A DNA stretch of 64,000 nucleotides, taken from assembly GCA_030765045.1 (NCBI GenBank), contig CM060972.1, positions 3,146,501 through 3,210,500 of the forward strand, given 5' to 3'. Under the pieces are notes generated by a model. It saw only the letters and a list, made by a program, of their open reading frames with translations. It was not told the origin of the DNA and did not search any database. The position numbers and the translations under genes are program-made. Source of the DNA: Tenodera sinensis. Taxonomy: Eukaryota > Arthropoda > Insecta > Mantodea > Mantidae. This document shows positions 56,001-59,554 of this stretch, in pieces (position 1 is the stretch's first letter; each line of letters opens with the position of its first letter).

Positions 56001-57683
56001 TTTCATATTCATCTCAGTATATTTTGTGTACACAGAGCTTAAGTTACAGCTTTAAATTATTTTCTAATGAAATGACATGATTCGAAATAAATATGTGCAA
56101 TGTGGAGTTCAAGTTAATACCCATATAATAAAACAAATAGATCAGCCTCATCCGCCAATGCCTTCCCAAAAAAACTACACAAACCTGAGAAGGTTCATTA
56201 TTCGAAAAGGATTGGCAATCTGGCATTTGCTGCTATAGTAAATAACCGCTGATAAAATAATCAAAGTGATGAGACACATTCTGAATTATATGTTCCAATG
56301 TATCTTAAACTGTCTGGGCCTCTGGTTCACCTCCGCCATCGCGAAACAAAAGGGCAGGTGCACTTCTTCCTATCGCTGACAGGGGTTTCAACTGGGGGAG
56401 TGGTGCTATTCACTACCAACCTAAACAGCTGTTCCTCATATCGGAAAGTTTCCGTGCACCGGACTGTCCTCCCTAATACAAGCTATTTTGCTTCCATTTG
56501 TGTTTCTGCAGAGTGCTTTAAGCATTTTGAGAATATGCCAAATTGGGCCAGCATACTAAACAATGTCCAATAGGCAATATCAGTCTTCTACATACAAAAG
56601 AGCTTGAAACATTCATTGTTCTATGGCCAGCCTTCATTCCAAGAACCTTTAAGCCATGTAGTGCCATATAAACAGTGCAAATGTACACTGCCAATGGTCT
56701 TTATTTACAAATATTGCTACCTTTCTTGATGTTGTGTTACCAAATGACACTTTTGCAAAATAAATTGTTTGTATTGTTTGTATTTCCTTTTGGAACAATT
56801 TACATTGTTTTTCGGACATGTTAATATAATAAATGTTTCCAACAATTTTATACATATGTACAGTAGTATTAGCCAAAGCATAACACAATAAATAATTATC
56901 AATTACTCATCATTAATCAAGTTATTAAGAGCTAGTAATTCACATTATACATCTGACTACACACTAAAACACAATGGGGGTTAGGGGTATGCTTTTACTG
57001 AGTGTTAATATCATTTTACATTGAGTGTAAAGGACCAACAGAAATGGCATACAGCAGAAATAAGGTGACATTTATAATTTGATTTTAACATCTTGTCTAC
57101 ACATAACATATGCTCATATTGTAGGTTACATCGGAAGTGACTTTTATTCCTTTGATGTAATAAGATACATTAGCATATTTGCGTGCTTTGAAGTTTCAGG
57201 GGGCAATATCATGATCTTCAAACGAAGTTTCAGGCGGCAATATCACGATCTTAAAACAATAATAATGTGTTAACGTTATTTATCAAGGTACCCAACATTA
57301 CCTAACAGAAGTATTTGTGACGAAAATTGGATTTTGGTTAAGTATGCAATATTATGCGCGAAGATTGAACCACAAACTGTGTAAAATTAAAAAGCTCCAA
57401 TCACCCAAGTTTCAGAATGTATTTGTGAACATTAAGCCAAGATTTGTTAACAATACCGCTGCACTTTGAACCTTGAGGCTTTAGGTTTGTCTTGTCCATA
57501 GGTTATTTACAGACTCTACTGCCAGCCGAGAGGGTTAGTTTCAATAATGATCATTTATGTGTTGTTTAATGTGCACAATGTGGGCTATGCAACCAACCCC
57601 CTCCTCTTTCATTCATTGGCATAAATATAAAAGGATAAATGAACGAACTACTTACCGGACCCTTTCATATTTCGAGTTTTCAT
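16710..57683 (-). CDS. Lys/Ser/Glu-rich nuclear protein gene of unknown family (seven coding exons)
   Basis: Exons in order: 57683-57656, 49916-48271, 43678-43570, 42223-42093, 25030-24874, 20137-19958, 16774-16710. They total 2316 nt, or 771 residues plus stop, with every phase matching. The protein starts MKTRNMKGSG. Residues 10-558 are low-complexity and hydrophilic, rich in Ser, Lys, Asp and Glu, with many Ser-Asp and Ser-Glu sites suited to CK2. They end in a basic helix-like block (QREKKRRKEKRRQRLEKYKQ). A second basic cluster (PSKRRKTDNK) lies near residue 615. The last 130 residues look more conserved in kind: LKKLADEILENLPDTPP, DYIPLNTYGATEFGAVPLNK, QQAADFRQQMFYGSHIKR. Such composition is common in nucleolar and chromatin proteins. 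I could not assign a family, and neither an Fcf2-type nor an SRP40-type C-terminus is visible. There is no signal peptide or membrane segment. Confidence 0.8.
16775..17954. other. Last intron, no gene recognised
   Basis: At about 16957-16985 a TACAGGATGGAAGGGAAGTC motif is the inverted match of one at 43172-43198; both may be ends of one transposon family. The rest is unassigned. Confidence 0.45.
17955..18130 (-). repeat. tRNA-derived SINE, family A, copy 1
   Basis: On the - strand: A-box-like TAGCTCAGTGGT, B-box-like GATTCAAATCC about 35 nt later, then GGCATTGAATTTTCAGT and CTACCTCTCAAAC. The same layout occurs at 18430, 47210 and 47510. Confidence 0.75.
18430..18539 (+). repeat. tRNA-derived SINE, family A, copy 2 (split by piggyBac)
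   Basis: A box at 18447-18457 (TAGCTCAGTGG), B box at 18491-18501 (GGTTCAAATCT). The text stops at ACCC|TTAA, where a piggyBac derivative enters, and resumes at 19560 with ACATTGCCCAGAGACAGC. Confidence 0.78.
18544..19555 (-). mobile_element. piggyBac-family element, internally deleted
   Basis: Flanked by TTAA on both sides (18540-18543 and 19556-19559). The terminal inverted repeats are CCTCTTGAGGGAT and CCTCTTGAGCGAT (one mismatch in 13). On the - strand at about 18870-18750 there is a decayed transposase C-terminus: GKHYPKRIPPTVKK and KCFVCHKKGIRECG, then VPLCVYPCFEVNHC in a shifted frame, which is the Cys-rich domain of piggyBac transposases. The catalytic core is missing, so this is a deletion derivative of about 1 kb. 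Confidence 0.85.
19590..19735 (+). repeat. Repeat R1, right-end fragment
   Basis: Matches the last ~140 bp of R1 (CAAAACAGGTATTTCTAGTG ... TACTTCCTCTACTTGC ... GCAGAGAAAGTAAAA). Confidence 0.65.
19958..20137 (-). CDS. Nuclear-protein gene, coding exon 6
   Basis: Acceptor GTTTCAG|TATCAG, donor GCGTCAG|GTATGT (strong). Encodes the most protein-like block of the gene (DYIPLNTYGATEFG ... ADFRQQMFYGSHIKRAS). Confidence 0.82.
20138..22710. other. Intron DNA with small repeat pieces
   Basis: A short R1-like start (GATGTGTGCGCTCATCTC) lies near 20531. At 21890-21970 is the last ~75 bp of the RNase H LINE family (AGTGAAAAATATTGGAGAGC ... CAGCATTAGCTAACAACAAC), matching 45340-45412. A SINE A tail-like piece lies near 21600. 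No host exon was found. Confidence 0.55.
22715..23402 (-). pseudogene. Remnant of a conserved arthropod/cnidarian repeat-associated protein
   Basis: On the - strand: MRVLKTINYAKYEWQICEDL, FTKFCFICEWDSRAKEKHYE, LPLLHIKLGFMKNFV, an in-frame stop, then LKEKFPRISEAKLKE, and in another frame HFEELLSENEKAAW, HFLGNTKADNYKEIIGNMLK, and LGCNMSSKIHFLHSHLDLFP ... GEWFHQDVS. I recognise the overall pattern (a C-x2-C-W-x-SRA knuckle-like site, HIKLG, HSHLD, FHQD) as an uncharacterised, probably transposon-borne protein found repeatedly in invertebrate genomes. Its function is unknown to me. The stop and the frameshift show that this copy is dead. Confidence 0.6.
23403..24129. other. No gene; weak GIY-YIG-like remnant
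   Basis: Around 23940-24120 a decayed + strand reading contains INC..., IYIGQTKR-like and LKEQL-like pieces that recall a GIY-YIG domain of a Penelope-like element. It is too broken to be certain. Confidence 0.35.
24130..24640 (-). repeat. Unclassified repeat family R2, copy 1
   Basis: Inverted match to 44290-45056 and 52141-52560, sharing AACAATTTCGATCAAA, AGACAGGGTTTTGCTT, TATTTTGGCCATAATTT and AGTCAACTTTCTTTAG-like text. Inside it a ~120-bp block is repeated, with the TAACAGTCACAATTA phrase near 24310 and 24465. Confidence 0.75.
24874..25030 (-). CDS. Nuclear-protein gene, coding exon 5
   Basis: Acceptor ATTTCAG|CAACAG, donor CATAAAG|GTAAAG. Encodes QQPCIGKLKKLADEILENLP, then a His/Lys-rich KTERHKHNKPHK. 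It is separated from exon 4 by 17 kb of nested transposons. Confidence 0.78.
25031..26099. other. Intron DNA, no gene recognised
   Basis: Only short frames, none of them recognisable. Confidence 0.5.
27237..28528 (+). CDS. LINE ORF1: 2A-like leader, coiled coil and RRM-like domain (one frameshift)
   Basis: The first ATG is at 27237. About 56 residues follow, ending in the hydrophobic stretch MFLLTCALGILLVIGG and the 2A-like GVEINPGP (27381-27407). A one-base loss in an A-rich run at about 27446 then creates a TAA (27447-27449). The frame resumes at 27455 for 357 codons: a charged coiled coil (ELIDIKGEIRKEMQDISKEV), then RYNLVISGVKERNG, an L1-ORF1/Transposase_22-like RNA-binding fold (FRVGRSRGARMIIARF; RDLTVEQRALKRNLL), and a hydrophilic Ser/Gly/Glu tail without a zinc knuckle. 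ORF1 proteins bind the LINE RNA as a chaperone-like RNP component. It ends in TAG at 28526-28528. Confidence 0.85.
27381..27407 (+). other. 2A-like ribosome-skipping motif
   Basis: Encodes GGVEINPGP. The core VExNPGP is complete, but Gly stands where class 1 2A peptides usually have Asp before Val. Skipping would fall between GGG and CCA at 27404/27405. In known cases this releases the upstream peptide and starts the downstream protein with Pro. Confidence 0.7.
28529..31558 (+). CDS. LINE ORF2: APE endonuclease and reverse transcriptase
   Basis: Directly continues the ORF1 frame after a single TAG. The endonuclease begins at once: RRLGFWNCEG (28547 on), VVETWL (catalytic Glu), ILLGDFNTRIG (28977 on), SVIDYVLW and SSGHFPLIVD (catalytic His). 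The reverse transcriptase spans about 30010-30890 with NKATGIDGIPTEF, NNYRGIALLSNVGKIF, FVDLEKAYDRIE (first Asp), EKGLRQGCKLSPVLFNLYID and LLFADDLVVG (FADD at about 30718-30729). No in-frame ATG exists before the middle of the endonuclease. The frame is lost at a run of seven T (31524-31530) and resumes at 31539 in another frame. Confidence 0.9.
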   Translation, partial: GTGSIRRLGFWNCEGIKNKIDKGSLNQLLTKLDYLAVVETWLKEEQIYVKGFEYVGLKGHTLARKGRVSGGIGFLVRKTLNKGFKKSWSRRKEILWVVLEDDQIDEKVICIGIIYNPPLSSRFHNPELLKDLELDIQTLKEKYINSEVILLGDFNTRIGENDVNGGNGWMSCDVLEKSERIRQSKDKMVDKGYEKFIEFCELNSFDILNGKFGEDVNGEYTFVSSNGQSVIDYVLWPINMGYILSNFKVLNLSSSSGHFPLIVDIKIHSEQMIDNLREDGCIVEKYSRYKWKEEYGIKFKQVLSSNYGQICQCGINCMIKEQKIENAMDILNNMMVRAGDEMKVNKRVYKRDEGWFDEECRVIKRQVKQMLIKWREIGGKELREEYMQGRDLYNSLLEQKKINWRKKQESKLIRVLNENNVNAVWKVIKSMYNNYVIKPDVYPGEWVDYFKELYGGEKSKIEIGRREIGNNYVDLLDDEIRGEEIIQQVKLMKRNKATGIDGIPTEFLKEWCTEKNRVKVLVDLFNQIKEKGYIPKKWGKAIIHPIYKGKGSVDKPNNYRGIALLSNVGKIFTGIMASRLQTWVEKFNILSEFQMGFRRGRRTVDNLFIIKTLVDKYLKVKRGKLYMAFVDLEKAYDRIELHLLWHKLLSKGVSEQMVKTLKALYKDNTFCIRVEEGVVTREIQQEKGLRQGCKLSPVLFNLYIDDVLMDIGRNNNFMPVINNIQIPGLLFADDLVVGSITVNGLNQSLQVLNNYCKEWSLKVNQDKTQIIVFKKGGKLSKYEKWRNENKKEFRVVRECIYLGVKLDSSGNWEKQKKFALAKGKGALSATRNCKYKVPNINVKWLENVYNMVVEAKMLYGTEVWGLGGGWEVIDEVHRTFCKELLGLPNATVRQVAQIELGRVTSKGKIMERALKYWFRILNLEERNLLKQCLLYQEKSLKNKGWADCLRNNLESSGLGEVWRNRENNIHNFWKLARKRFDDIEIQNIFSEIAEKRSLIFLCTNEKLLG
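31539..31886 (+). CDS. LINE ORF2 C-terminal zinc knuckle (frame-shifted)
   Basis: The remaining 115 codons of ORF2 in a second frame: GREKYIDVTDKEEREGIAWM, CPICGGNEDIEHIIFKC (C-x2-C-x7-H-x4-C) and an end at 31886. This zinc knuckle is common at the C-terminus of several LINE clades. A single inserted or lost T explains the shift. Confidence 0.85.
   Translation: MKNSWGREKYIDVTDKEEREGIAWMKAGVWRLKGLRKGIPQNQCPICGGNEDIEHIIFKCIGTEGWRKEYINKKWSNMNRNRSIVEMLHKDSKRVGRFLHKVKNKWIWTVNRVEQ
32039..33184 (-). pseudogene. mariner A transposase pseudogene
   Basis: On the - strand: EVWSVIRFLNVLNIAPIDIH (N-terminal HTH), WCSLFSP, then in other frames VPRSLIPQHKTKRLEAALTF, RIITGDETRVLHF (first catalytic Asp), KVMCTVFWDRKGILLIDFLP, VVLLHDNARPHMARHTA (second Asp) and HPPFSPDLAPSDYHLF (third Asp; D34D-type spacing). 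The last residues lie beyond the LINE at 27100-27155 and end in YDKCLNSGDNYVEK and a stop. At least three frame changes, so inactive. Confidence 0.9.
33745..34684 (+). mobile_element. mariner element B, internally deleted
   Basis: TA duplications lie at 33743-33744 and 34685-34686. Both ends share a GGGTG-x-x-TCAAAA-like repeat followed by TAACGGGAATT. It is inserted at Tyr-Ser codons of the RTE LINE (NRCY|SGLQH). 940 bp instead of about 1.3 kb. Confidence 0.9.
33945..34607 (+). pseudogene. mariner B transposase, N- and C-terminal parts only
   Basis: The N-terminal part (33945-34143) has LKKSGTETLQMIQEAYGD, FEWHKKFQDGEKSLEDAPRS. The middle, including the first catalytic Asp, is missing. The C-terminal part (about 34240-34605) resumes with KMAAKRPELAANGWILHQDN, APAHRAIATQEAI and PHPPYSLDLAPCNF with a stop where the family has DFFLFP, then FSECLEKWIECWNQCV. 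Inactive. Confidence 0.85.
35150..36114 (+). pseudogene. Penelope-like GIY-YIG endonuclease region, split by a SINE
   Basis: 35150-35394 reads decayed LNGYTKHEINRALHPKR, PYIRSVTDHIGKLLKRHNIN and RDPLSTAGAY. A SINE intervenes. 35653-36114 continues with YRIPCSCSKVYIGTTKRSIN, the GIY-YIG core with the conserved Arg (TRIDEHKRS), SAIAKHTIEEEGEHI and HYYSRLFHKAIEIQKHKNNF. The reverse transcriptase catalytic region is absent. Confidence 0.85.
35395..35645 (-). repeat. tRNA-derived SINE, family B
   Basis: - strand A box TGGCTCAGTTGG (35624-35635) and B box GGTTCAAACCC (about 35582-35592); the T-run at 35408 lies at the far end. Bounded by a near-match duplication GGAGCGTACA / GGAGTGTACA. Inserted in Penelope-like element 2. 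Confidence 0.82.
36651..39489. other. Intron DNA, no gene recognised
   Basis: 37440-37750 is less AT-rich and ends in CAATAAAC at about 37740; it could be the R-U5 part of an LTR, but no partner or boundary is visible. The rest is AT-rich and unassigned. Confidence 0.45.
39490..40070 (-). repeat. Repeat R1, copy e (inverted)
   Basis: Begins with the R1 terminal hairpin (ACTTTCTCTACTGG / AGTAGAGGAAGTACTG) and runs backwards through R1 to TTTCGGAAAACTTAAAAC, where a mariner fragment starts. Confidence 0.8.
40074..40850 (+). pseudogene. mariner transposase fragment C
   Basis: 5'-truncated against R1. Readable in several frames: CVAQRWFQRFSNGDENTLKD, DKRKVLEKNLQKSMHWLSEE, RIVTCDEKWVYYRNPDASKR (first catalytic Asp), VMLCVWWNFEGVIHREFVSN, RVLLQQDNARPHTAR (second Asp). 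Stops before the third catalytic block. Confidence 0.88.
40876..41236 (+). pseudogene. Second, different Tc1/mariner-superfamily transposase fragment
   Basis: After a T-run at 40864-40878: ATAHTANF, in a new frame FQDRIISRELWPPWPPNLTP, then FYLWGNLKHKVYKTNPHTLE and CQKCMDNDGGQFQHLL with stop. This end belongs to a mariner-like family different from fragment C, so the two are fused remnants. Confidence 0.82.
41237..42092. other. Intron DNA, no gene recognised
   Basis: AT-rich with no recognisable element. Confidence 0.5.
42093..42223 (-). CDS. Nuclear-protein gene, coding exon 4
   Basis: Acceptor CATACAG|GTAGT, donor CAAGAG|GTTTGT (weaker than the others). Encodes the basic cluster SKRRKTDNKPEEKKSTK and ends in phase 0. 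Confidence 0.78.
42362..42476 (+). repeat. Penelope-like element end
   Basis: AAGGCTTTCACGGCCGG, GGCTTGTGGGCCGTGGTC and CGTTTCGTCTGCGACTACTA match the ends of Penelope-like element 2; no coding part remains. A ~75-bp LINE tail (AATGGCTTCATTGCCAGATG) follows at 42480-42556. Confidence 0.75.
42557..43569. other. Intron DNA, no gene recognised
   Basis: AATGTAACGACTTCCCTTCC at about 43169 is the inverted partner of a motif at 16957 and may be a transposon end. Otherwise unassigned. Confidence 0.45.
43570..43678 (-). CDS. Nuclear-protein gene, coding exon 3
   Basis: Acceptor TTTGCAG|CTA, donor CTAAAA|GTAAGT. 36 codons plus one base, reading LIRLKEKRASQ and then an acidic SSSEESAYEEDE stretch. 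Confidence 0.8.
43815..44265 (+). mobile_element. 3' end of a LINE (C-terminal residues and GC-rich 3' UTR)
   Basis: Open frame to 43994: MKAHCLKRALTIGLTT, RLTYELAKETYIKDLRL, LTYDKLRDERSKKWQE, a reverse-transcriptase C-terminus. It is followed by a GC-rich 3' UTR (GGGAGGTATAGCACAGGGTG; GGCCGGGAGGGATCAGAGC). 5'-truncated; clade not assigned. Confidence 0.65.
44290..45056 (+). repeat. Repeat R2, copy 2 with three internal tandem units
   Basis: The phrase AATTGTGACTGTTA occurs near 44619 and 44768 and AGTCAACTTTCTT-like text near 44511, 44654 and 44802, showing tandem units of about 140-150 bp. Ends at CGTTAGAACCATTTCCAAG. It abuts the LINE fragment at 45057. Confidence 0.75.
45057..45412 (+). 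pseudogene. RNase H LINE 3' end, copy 1
   Basis: Reads LVNSEFKKIIAKYYYEKSKN, TAVATFRLITGHDCLAKHLN, SPLCPLCDLQEEMDRDHLQI (a C-x2-C...H...C knuckle) and ends SEIQH with stop. Differs from 54659-55000 at only a handful of bases. Confidence 0.88.
45413..45705 (+). repeat. Repeat R3, arm in intron 2
   Basis: Inverted match of 50583-50905 (AACTATAACTGTATATGCTG; ACCATAGCTTTACCATGGTT; AATGCAACCTAACA). Confidence 0.75.
45706..46486. other. Intron DNA
   Basis: 45757-45850 is a diverged relative of the fold-back element at 61161 (TAGCTTTGAGAATGAGTTGG). 46160-46445 looks like the inner end of a decayed mariner-type element (AAGTAATACACAAATTTTTC). No host exon. Confidence 0.5.
46487..46720 (+). pseudogene. 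mariner-type transposase C-terminal remnant
   Basis: Reads PDLAPSDVHLFSPMKKF (third catalytic Asp region) and VARDTEVKS, then stops. Too decayed to place further. Confidence 0.6.
47041..47091 (+). repeat. Poly(A) tract of about 51 nt
   Basis: Pure A run in R1 copy f. It gives meaningless poly-Lys and poly-Phe frames on the two strands. Confidence 0.9.
47130..47340 (-). repeat. SINE family A, copy 3
   Basis: - strand B-box-like GGTTCAATTCC (about 47248-47258) and degenerate A box (TAATGGTTAGAGTGACC). The tail TTATTTATGCCAACAAAC is at the left. Confidence 0.72.
47341..47640 (+). repeat. SINE family A, copy 4
   Basis: A box TAGCTTAATGGTT (47510-47522), B box GGTTCAAATCC (47552-47562), then GGCATTAAATTTTTCAGTTC. 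Lies head to head with copy 3. Confidence 0.75.
48271..49916 (-). CDS. Nuclear-protein gene, coding exon 2 (large, low complexity)
   Basis: Acceptor GTTTTCAG ends at 49917; donor GAGAAG|GTGAGT follows 48271. 1646 nt without a stop: a Ser/Lys/Glu-rich region with LTRSQKKRLSEVG near the start and a strongly basic end. The long frame read through the donor stops 27 codons further on. Confidence 0.88.
50250..50545 (+). pseudogene. mariner-type transposase C-terminal remnant
   Basis: Decayed PHSLNLGPSHIHLKKFLGEK, VKQEVQIWLLSQAV and YDKWVHKGV-like end. Three frames. In intron 1 of the nuclear-protein gene. Confidence 0.6.
50583..50905 (-). repeat. Repeat R3, arm in intron 1
   Basis: Reverse complement of 45413-45705 over about 300 bp with moderate divergence. 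The two arms flank exon 2 in opposite orientation. Confidence 0.75.
50906..51249. other. Intron DNA, nothing recognised
   Basis: No element or exon seen. Confidence 0.5.
51250..51345 (-). repeat. Penelope-like element end
   Basis: GTAGACCACGGCCCACAAGC and GGCCGTGAAAGCTTACG match the ends of Penelope-like element 2. Confidence 0.7.
51346..51670. other. Intron DNA, nothing recognised
   Basis: No element or exon seen. Confidence 0.5.
51675..52140 (+). mobile_element. piggyBac-family 5' end fragment
   Basis: Begins after TTAA (51671-51674) with CCCTCTTCCTCTTT, then GTCGAGCACCTGCTAGCCAT, which matches the subterminal region of the piggyBac derivative at 18544-19555 (GTCGAGAACTGCTAGCATTT). Cut short at about 52140 where repeat R2 begins. 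Confidence 0.7.
51958..52152 (+). pseudogene. piggyBac transposase N-terminal fragment
   Basis: ATG at 51958, then an acidic stretch (DADDENLLEYVDKCEVNVDE, LLSDSDVDF), the usual kind of piggyBac transposase N-terminus. The last dozen codons already lie in or near R2 sequence. Position 280 bp inside a TTAA-flanked end supports the call; the protein match alone would not. Confidence 0.55.
52141..52560 (+). repeat. Repeat R2, copy 3
   Basis: Single-unit copy: TTGTTAAGTCATTTCCGAGA, TTATGGCCAAAATAAGGTTT, ATCGTTAGAGCCATTTCCAA. Followed by (TA)n and TTACTTGTTTAAATATATAAG, also found beside copy 1. Confidence 0.75.
52561..52866. other. Intron DNA, nothing recognised
   Basis: No element or exon seen. 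Confidence 0.5.
52867..53035 (+). repeat. Fold-back element relative
   Basis: TAGCTTTGAGAATGAGTTGG, ACTAAGATAAGTGAAGTTTT and GCTTCACTGTTAATAACTTC match the fold-back element at 61161-61363; only the right arm is complete. Confidence 0.7.
53040..54165 (+). mobile_element. RTE-type LINE, internally deleted
   Basis: 53040-53540 is GC-rich leader-like DNA. 53680-54110 is an RTE C-terminus in broken frames: IIKPVVMYGCETWVM, KILRKIYGQSR, EGWRICSNAEPKLLYKKPSI, VTLVIAKRIKW, and RWLDCVEKDLHSMGIRAWRR. The reverse transcriptase core is missing. A purine tract (AAGAAGAAG-type) at 54112-54165 is the tail. Confidence 0.75.
54166..54489. other. Intron DNA, nothing recognised
   Basis: No element or exon seen. 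Confidence 0.5.
54490..55010 (+). pseudogene. RNase H LINE 3' end, copy 2
   Basis: Starts inside RNase H (QWIP in one frame, then AHCGLSGNEKADFLAKKG), continues SIVNLPFYVAKRLVNSEFKK, SPLCPLCDLQEEMDRDHLQI and SEIQH with stop. It shares with copy 1 everything from TTAGTCAACTCTGAATTC onward and extends further 5'. Confidence 0.88.
55011..55230 (+). other. LTR-like segment (uncertain)
   Basis: CATAAAAGAGGGGC (TATA-like, about 55154) and AATAAATTTC (about 55212) 55-60 nt apart resemble the U3-R-U5 layout of an LTR. No second copy or target duplication was found. Confidence 0.3.
55636..55775 (+). pseudogene. Psq/pogo-type helix-turn-helix fragment
   Basis: ATG at 55640: MDNKPKVTALLEQGYNTARA, VELYGVNCPKL. 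This is the recognition-helix layout of pogo/Tigger transposase N-termini. Nothing downstream continues it. Confidence 0.5.
55858..55955 (+). repeat. Penelope-like element end (related family)
   Basis: GGGCTTGTGGGCCGTGGTCG and CCGATGTTTCACTGAAAACT; a diverged version of the other Penelope ends. Confidence 0.6.
55956..57655. other. Intron 1 DNA, nothing recognised
   Basis: 56290-56580 is less AT-rich and might be the leader of a LINE. AGTTTCAGG-GGCAATATCA occurs twice at 57190-57250, a ~40-bp direct repeat. No exon seen. Confidence 0.45.
57656..57683 (-). CDS. Nuclear-protein gene, coding exon 1
   Basis: ATG at 57683 in CAAAATG context. Nine codons plus one base, then donor GGTCCG|GTAAG. The single leftover G joins GT of exon 2 to make Gly. 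Confidence 0.75.
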
Positions 57684-58476
57684 TTTGGCAGTGCTTGAGA
57701 ATAACTTCCGGCTAACAGAAATATTAAGAAATATCTTCAAATTTGATAACTGCTAACAATTAAAAACACAACAGTTTAACCCCTCAGCTGCCCTCAGCAC
57801 TCCATACATTTACGGTCCTTATTTCTTTTCAGTTTCATAAACCACATGTTCCTGATACTGTTAACAACAATCAGTACCAGATTACCAACTTCGGAATAGC
57901 CATGTCAAAGTTTATTAGGACGTGACTATTAATCTGTGGTTTAGTCATTGAGAAGGTACAACATAGAATACAAACCCAAAAGTACAATACCAAAGGTGGT
58001 ACCCAATATCCGTCTACTGCCATTCAAAGCGTAATATAATCATTAATCATGCAGCAGGGCAGTGCTTATCACGTCAACTTCGGACAACGGCTGTGTGGCG
58101 ATCGGTAATTTAACTACTATAGATACGGCTAAAAATAATCTATGGATCTGGAATGGATCACTCAGCAAATATCATGACGACGGGGAAATTAAGTGTATTT
58201 GAGTTCAACTTAGCTCATAGATGGCGGTATAGTGTATATTTTGTTGTTTTGTGTATAGTTCTTAATTTTATTATAAATGTTGAATATCTTTTAAAACGCT
58301 GACGGGTTTACAAAGGAGATAATAGTGTTAAGCAAGATTCATCCTCATTATGGTTCCTTAACTTTGTTTTGCCTGTTTGTTTTATACTGTGGGAATGAAG
58401 ATCCCCAACTGGTGTTTAGTACTAGTCTGGGAGTACTAGTGAAATTAGTGCAGCCTTTTAATCCGAGGACTGGGGA
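57684..58476. promoter_or_regulatory. 5' flank of the nuclear-protein gene
   Basis: The promoter must lie here or in an upstream exon, but no TATA box or CpG-rich block is obvious. On the + strand, 58295-58476 is an open frame without ATG (KIHPHYGSLTLFCLFVLYCG ...) that continues past the MITE. Confidence 0.4.
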
Positions 58477-58731
58477 CATGGGCGTCGCGAAGGGGGGGGG
58501 GGCAAGGGAGGGACGCGGACCCCCCCCCCTGGAAATTAATGAACTTAATGTACTGACTATTAAACTATTATTTTAATTTTTATGTAAAGAACAATTTCTA
58601 TTTAGGGCAAATTTATACGGTTATCCGCAACAAATACTATAACTTTGACAAAATAATGAATTAATATTATTTGATTGCAAAATTCTAACATTTGCCCCCC
58701 CCCCTGGAAAAAAGTCTGCCAACGTTCATGA
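58477..58731. mobile_element. MITE with 8-bp target duplication (hAT-like)
   Basis: 255 bp between exact ACTGGGGA duplications (58469-58476 and 58732-58739). The ends are CATGGGCGTCGCGAAGG and, on the other strand, CATGAACGTTGGCAGAC; both then run into long G tracts. The 8-bp duplication fits hAT. No coding capacity. Confidence 0.75.
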
Positions 58732-59009
58732 CTGGGGAAGTACGATTTAGACCCTGGAGACCAAGACCTGTCCTTAAAAACATGACATAACCCTACTTTA
58801 AACAAAACAAAAAAAGAAAAAAACTTTCCGCAATCTGAAAGGACAGACCTATCAAAAAAGAAAAAAGAAAACCTACTCACCCACAAACCAACCAGCCTTT
58901 ACTACCGTCTCCTTAAAAAAAAAAAAAAAAAAAGAATAAAACACAACTTTCACGGCCAGTAGAGGGTTTTACGGGTTTTACCCTGGCCTGGCAAAAACAG
59001 GGGGGCGGT
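58732..59009. other. Low-complexity DNA
   Basis: A-runs at 58808-58875 and 58914-58934, and a Penelope-end-like CTTTCACGGCCAGTAGAG at 58949. No gene. Confidence 0.5.
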
Positions 59010-59554
59010 CTGCAAGGTCTTCTGCAACCACAACCTCCCAGTGCTTATCGCAGTCGTCGTCCTTAGGCTTTTGCTTTTGGCATACATCGTGCGGGTTTTG
59101 TCCCGTTATGCGGGACGTAACCTGCACAATGTATGCCATGGTCAACACGCTGGGTCAATATGACCATCGACTACCTAGACAGTGGAAGAGCTACCGCTTG
59201 CCCCAGGATGCCCTAGGCTGGTAACTGTCGCTGTCCATGCAAATAACCCAAGGCTCCACATGTACCGCAGTCAACATTTGGTACTGCCGCACCCCACACC
59301 TGATCCTCTCGGATATCCGTCCTCTGACACTGCCTCGCCGACGGTCCGTCGAAGCAAGCAGTAGGGCAATGGTTGCCTGGATGGACAGACATCCGAGAGT
59401 CGTACACGTCCCGCCGCCAGTGACAACAAAGGAAGCACGCATAACGGGACAAAACCCGCACGATGTATGCCAAAATCAAAAAGCTGACGACGACGACGAG
59501 GACGACAACGACTGCGATAAGCACTGGGGGTTGTGGTTGCAGAAGATCTTGCAG
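59010..59554. repeat. GC-rich fold-back region (inverted repeat with nested hairpin)
   Basis: Arms 59010-59112 and 59438-59554 are inverted copies of about 105-115 bp with small differences, around a 325-bp centre. The left arm also forms a 28-bp hairpin of its own (59078-59138). The antisense open frames of 146 and 197 codons run through the arms and are not proteins. Confidence 0.85.
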
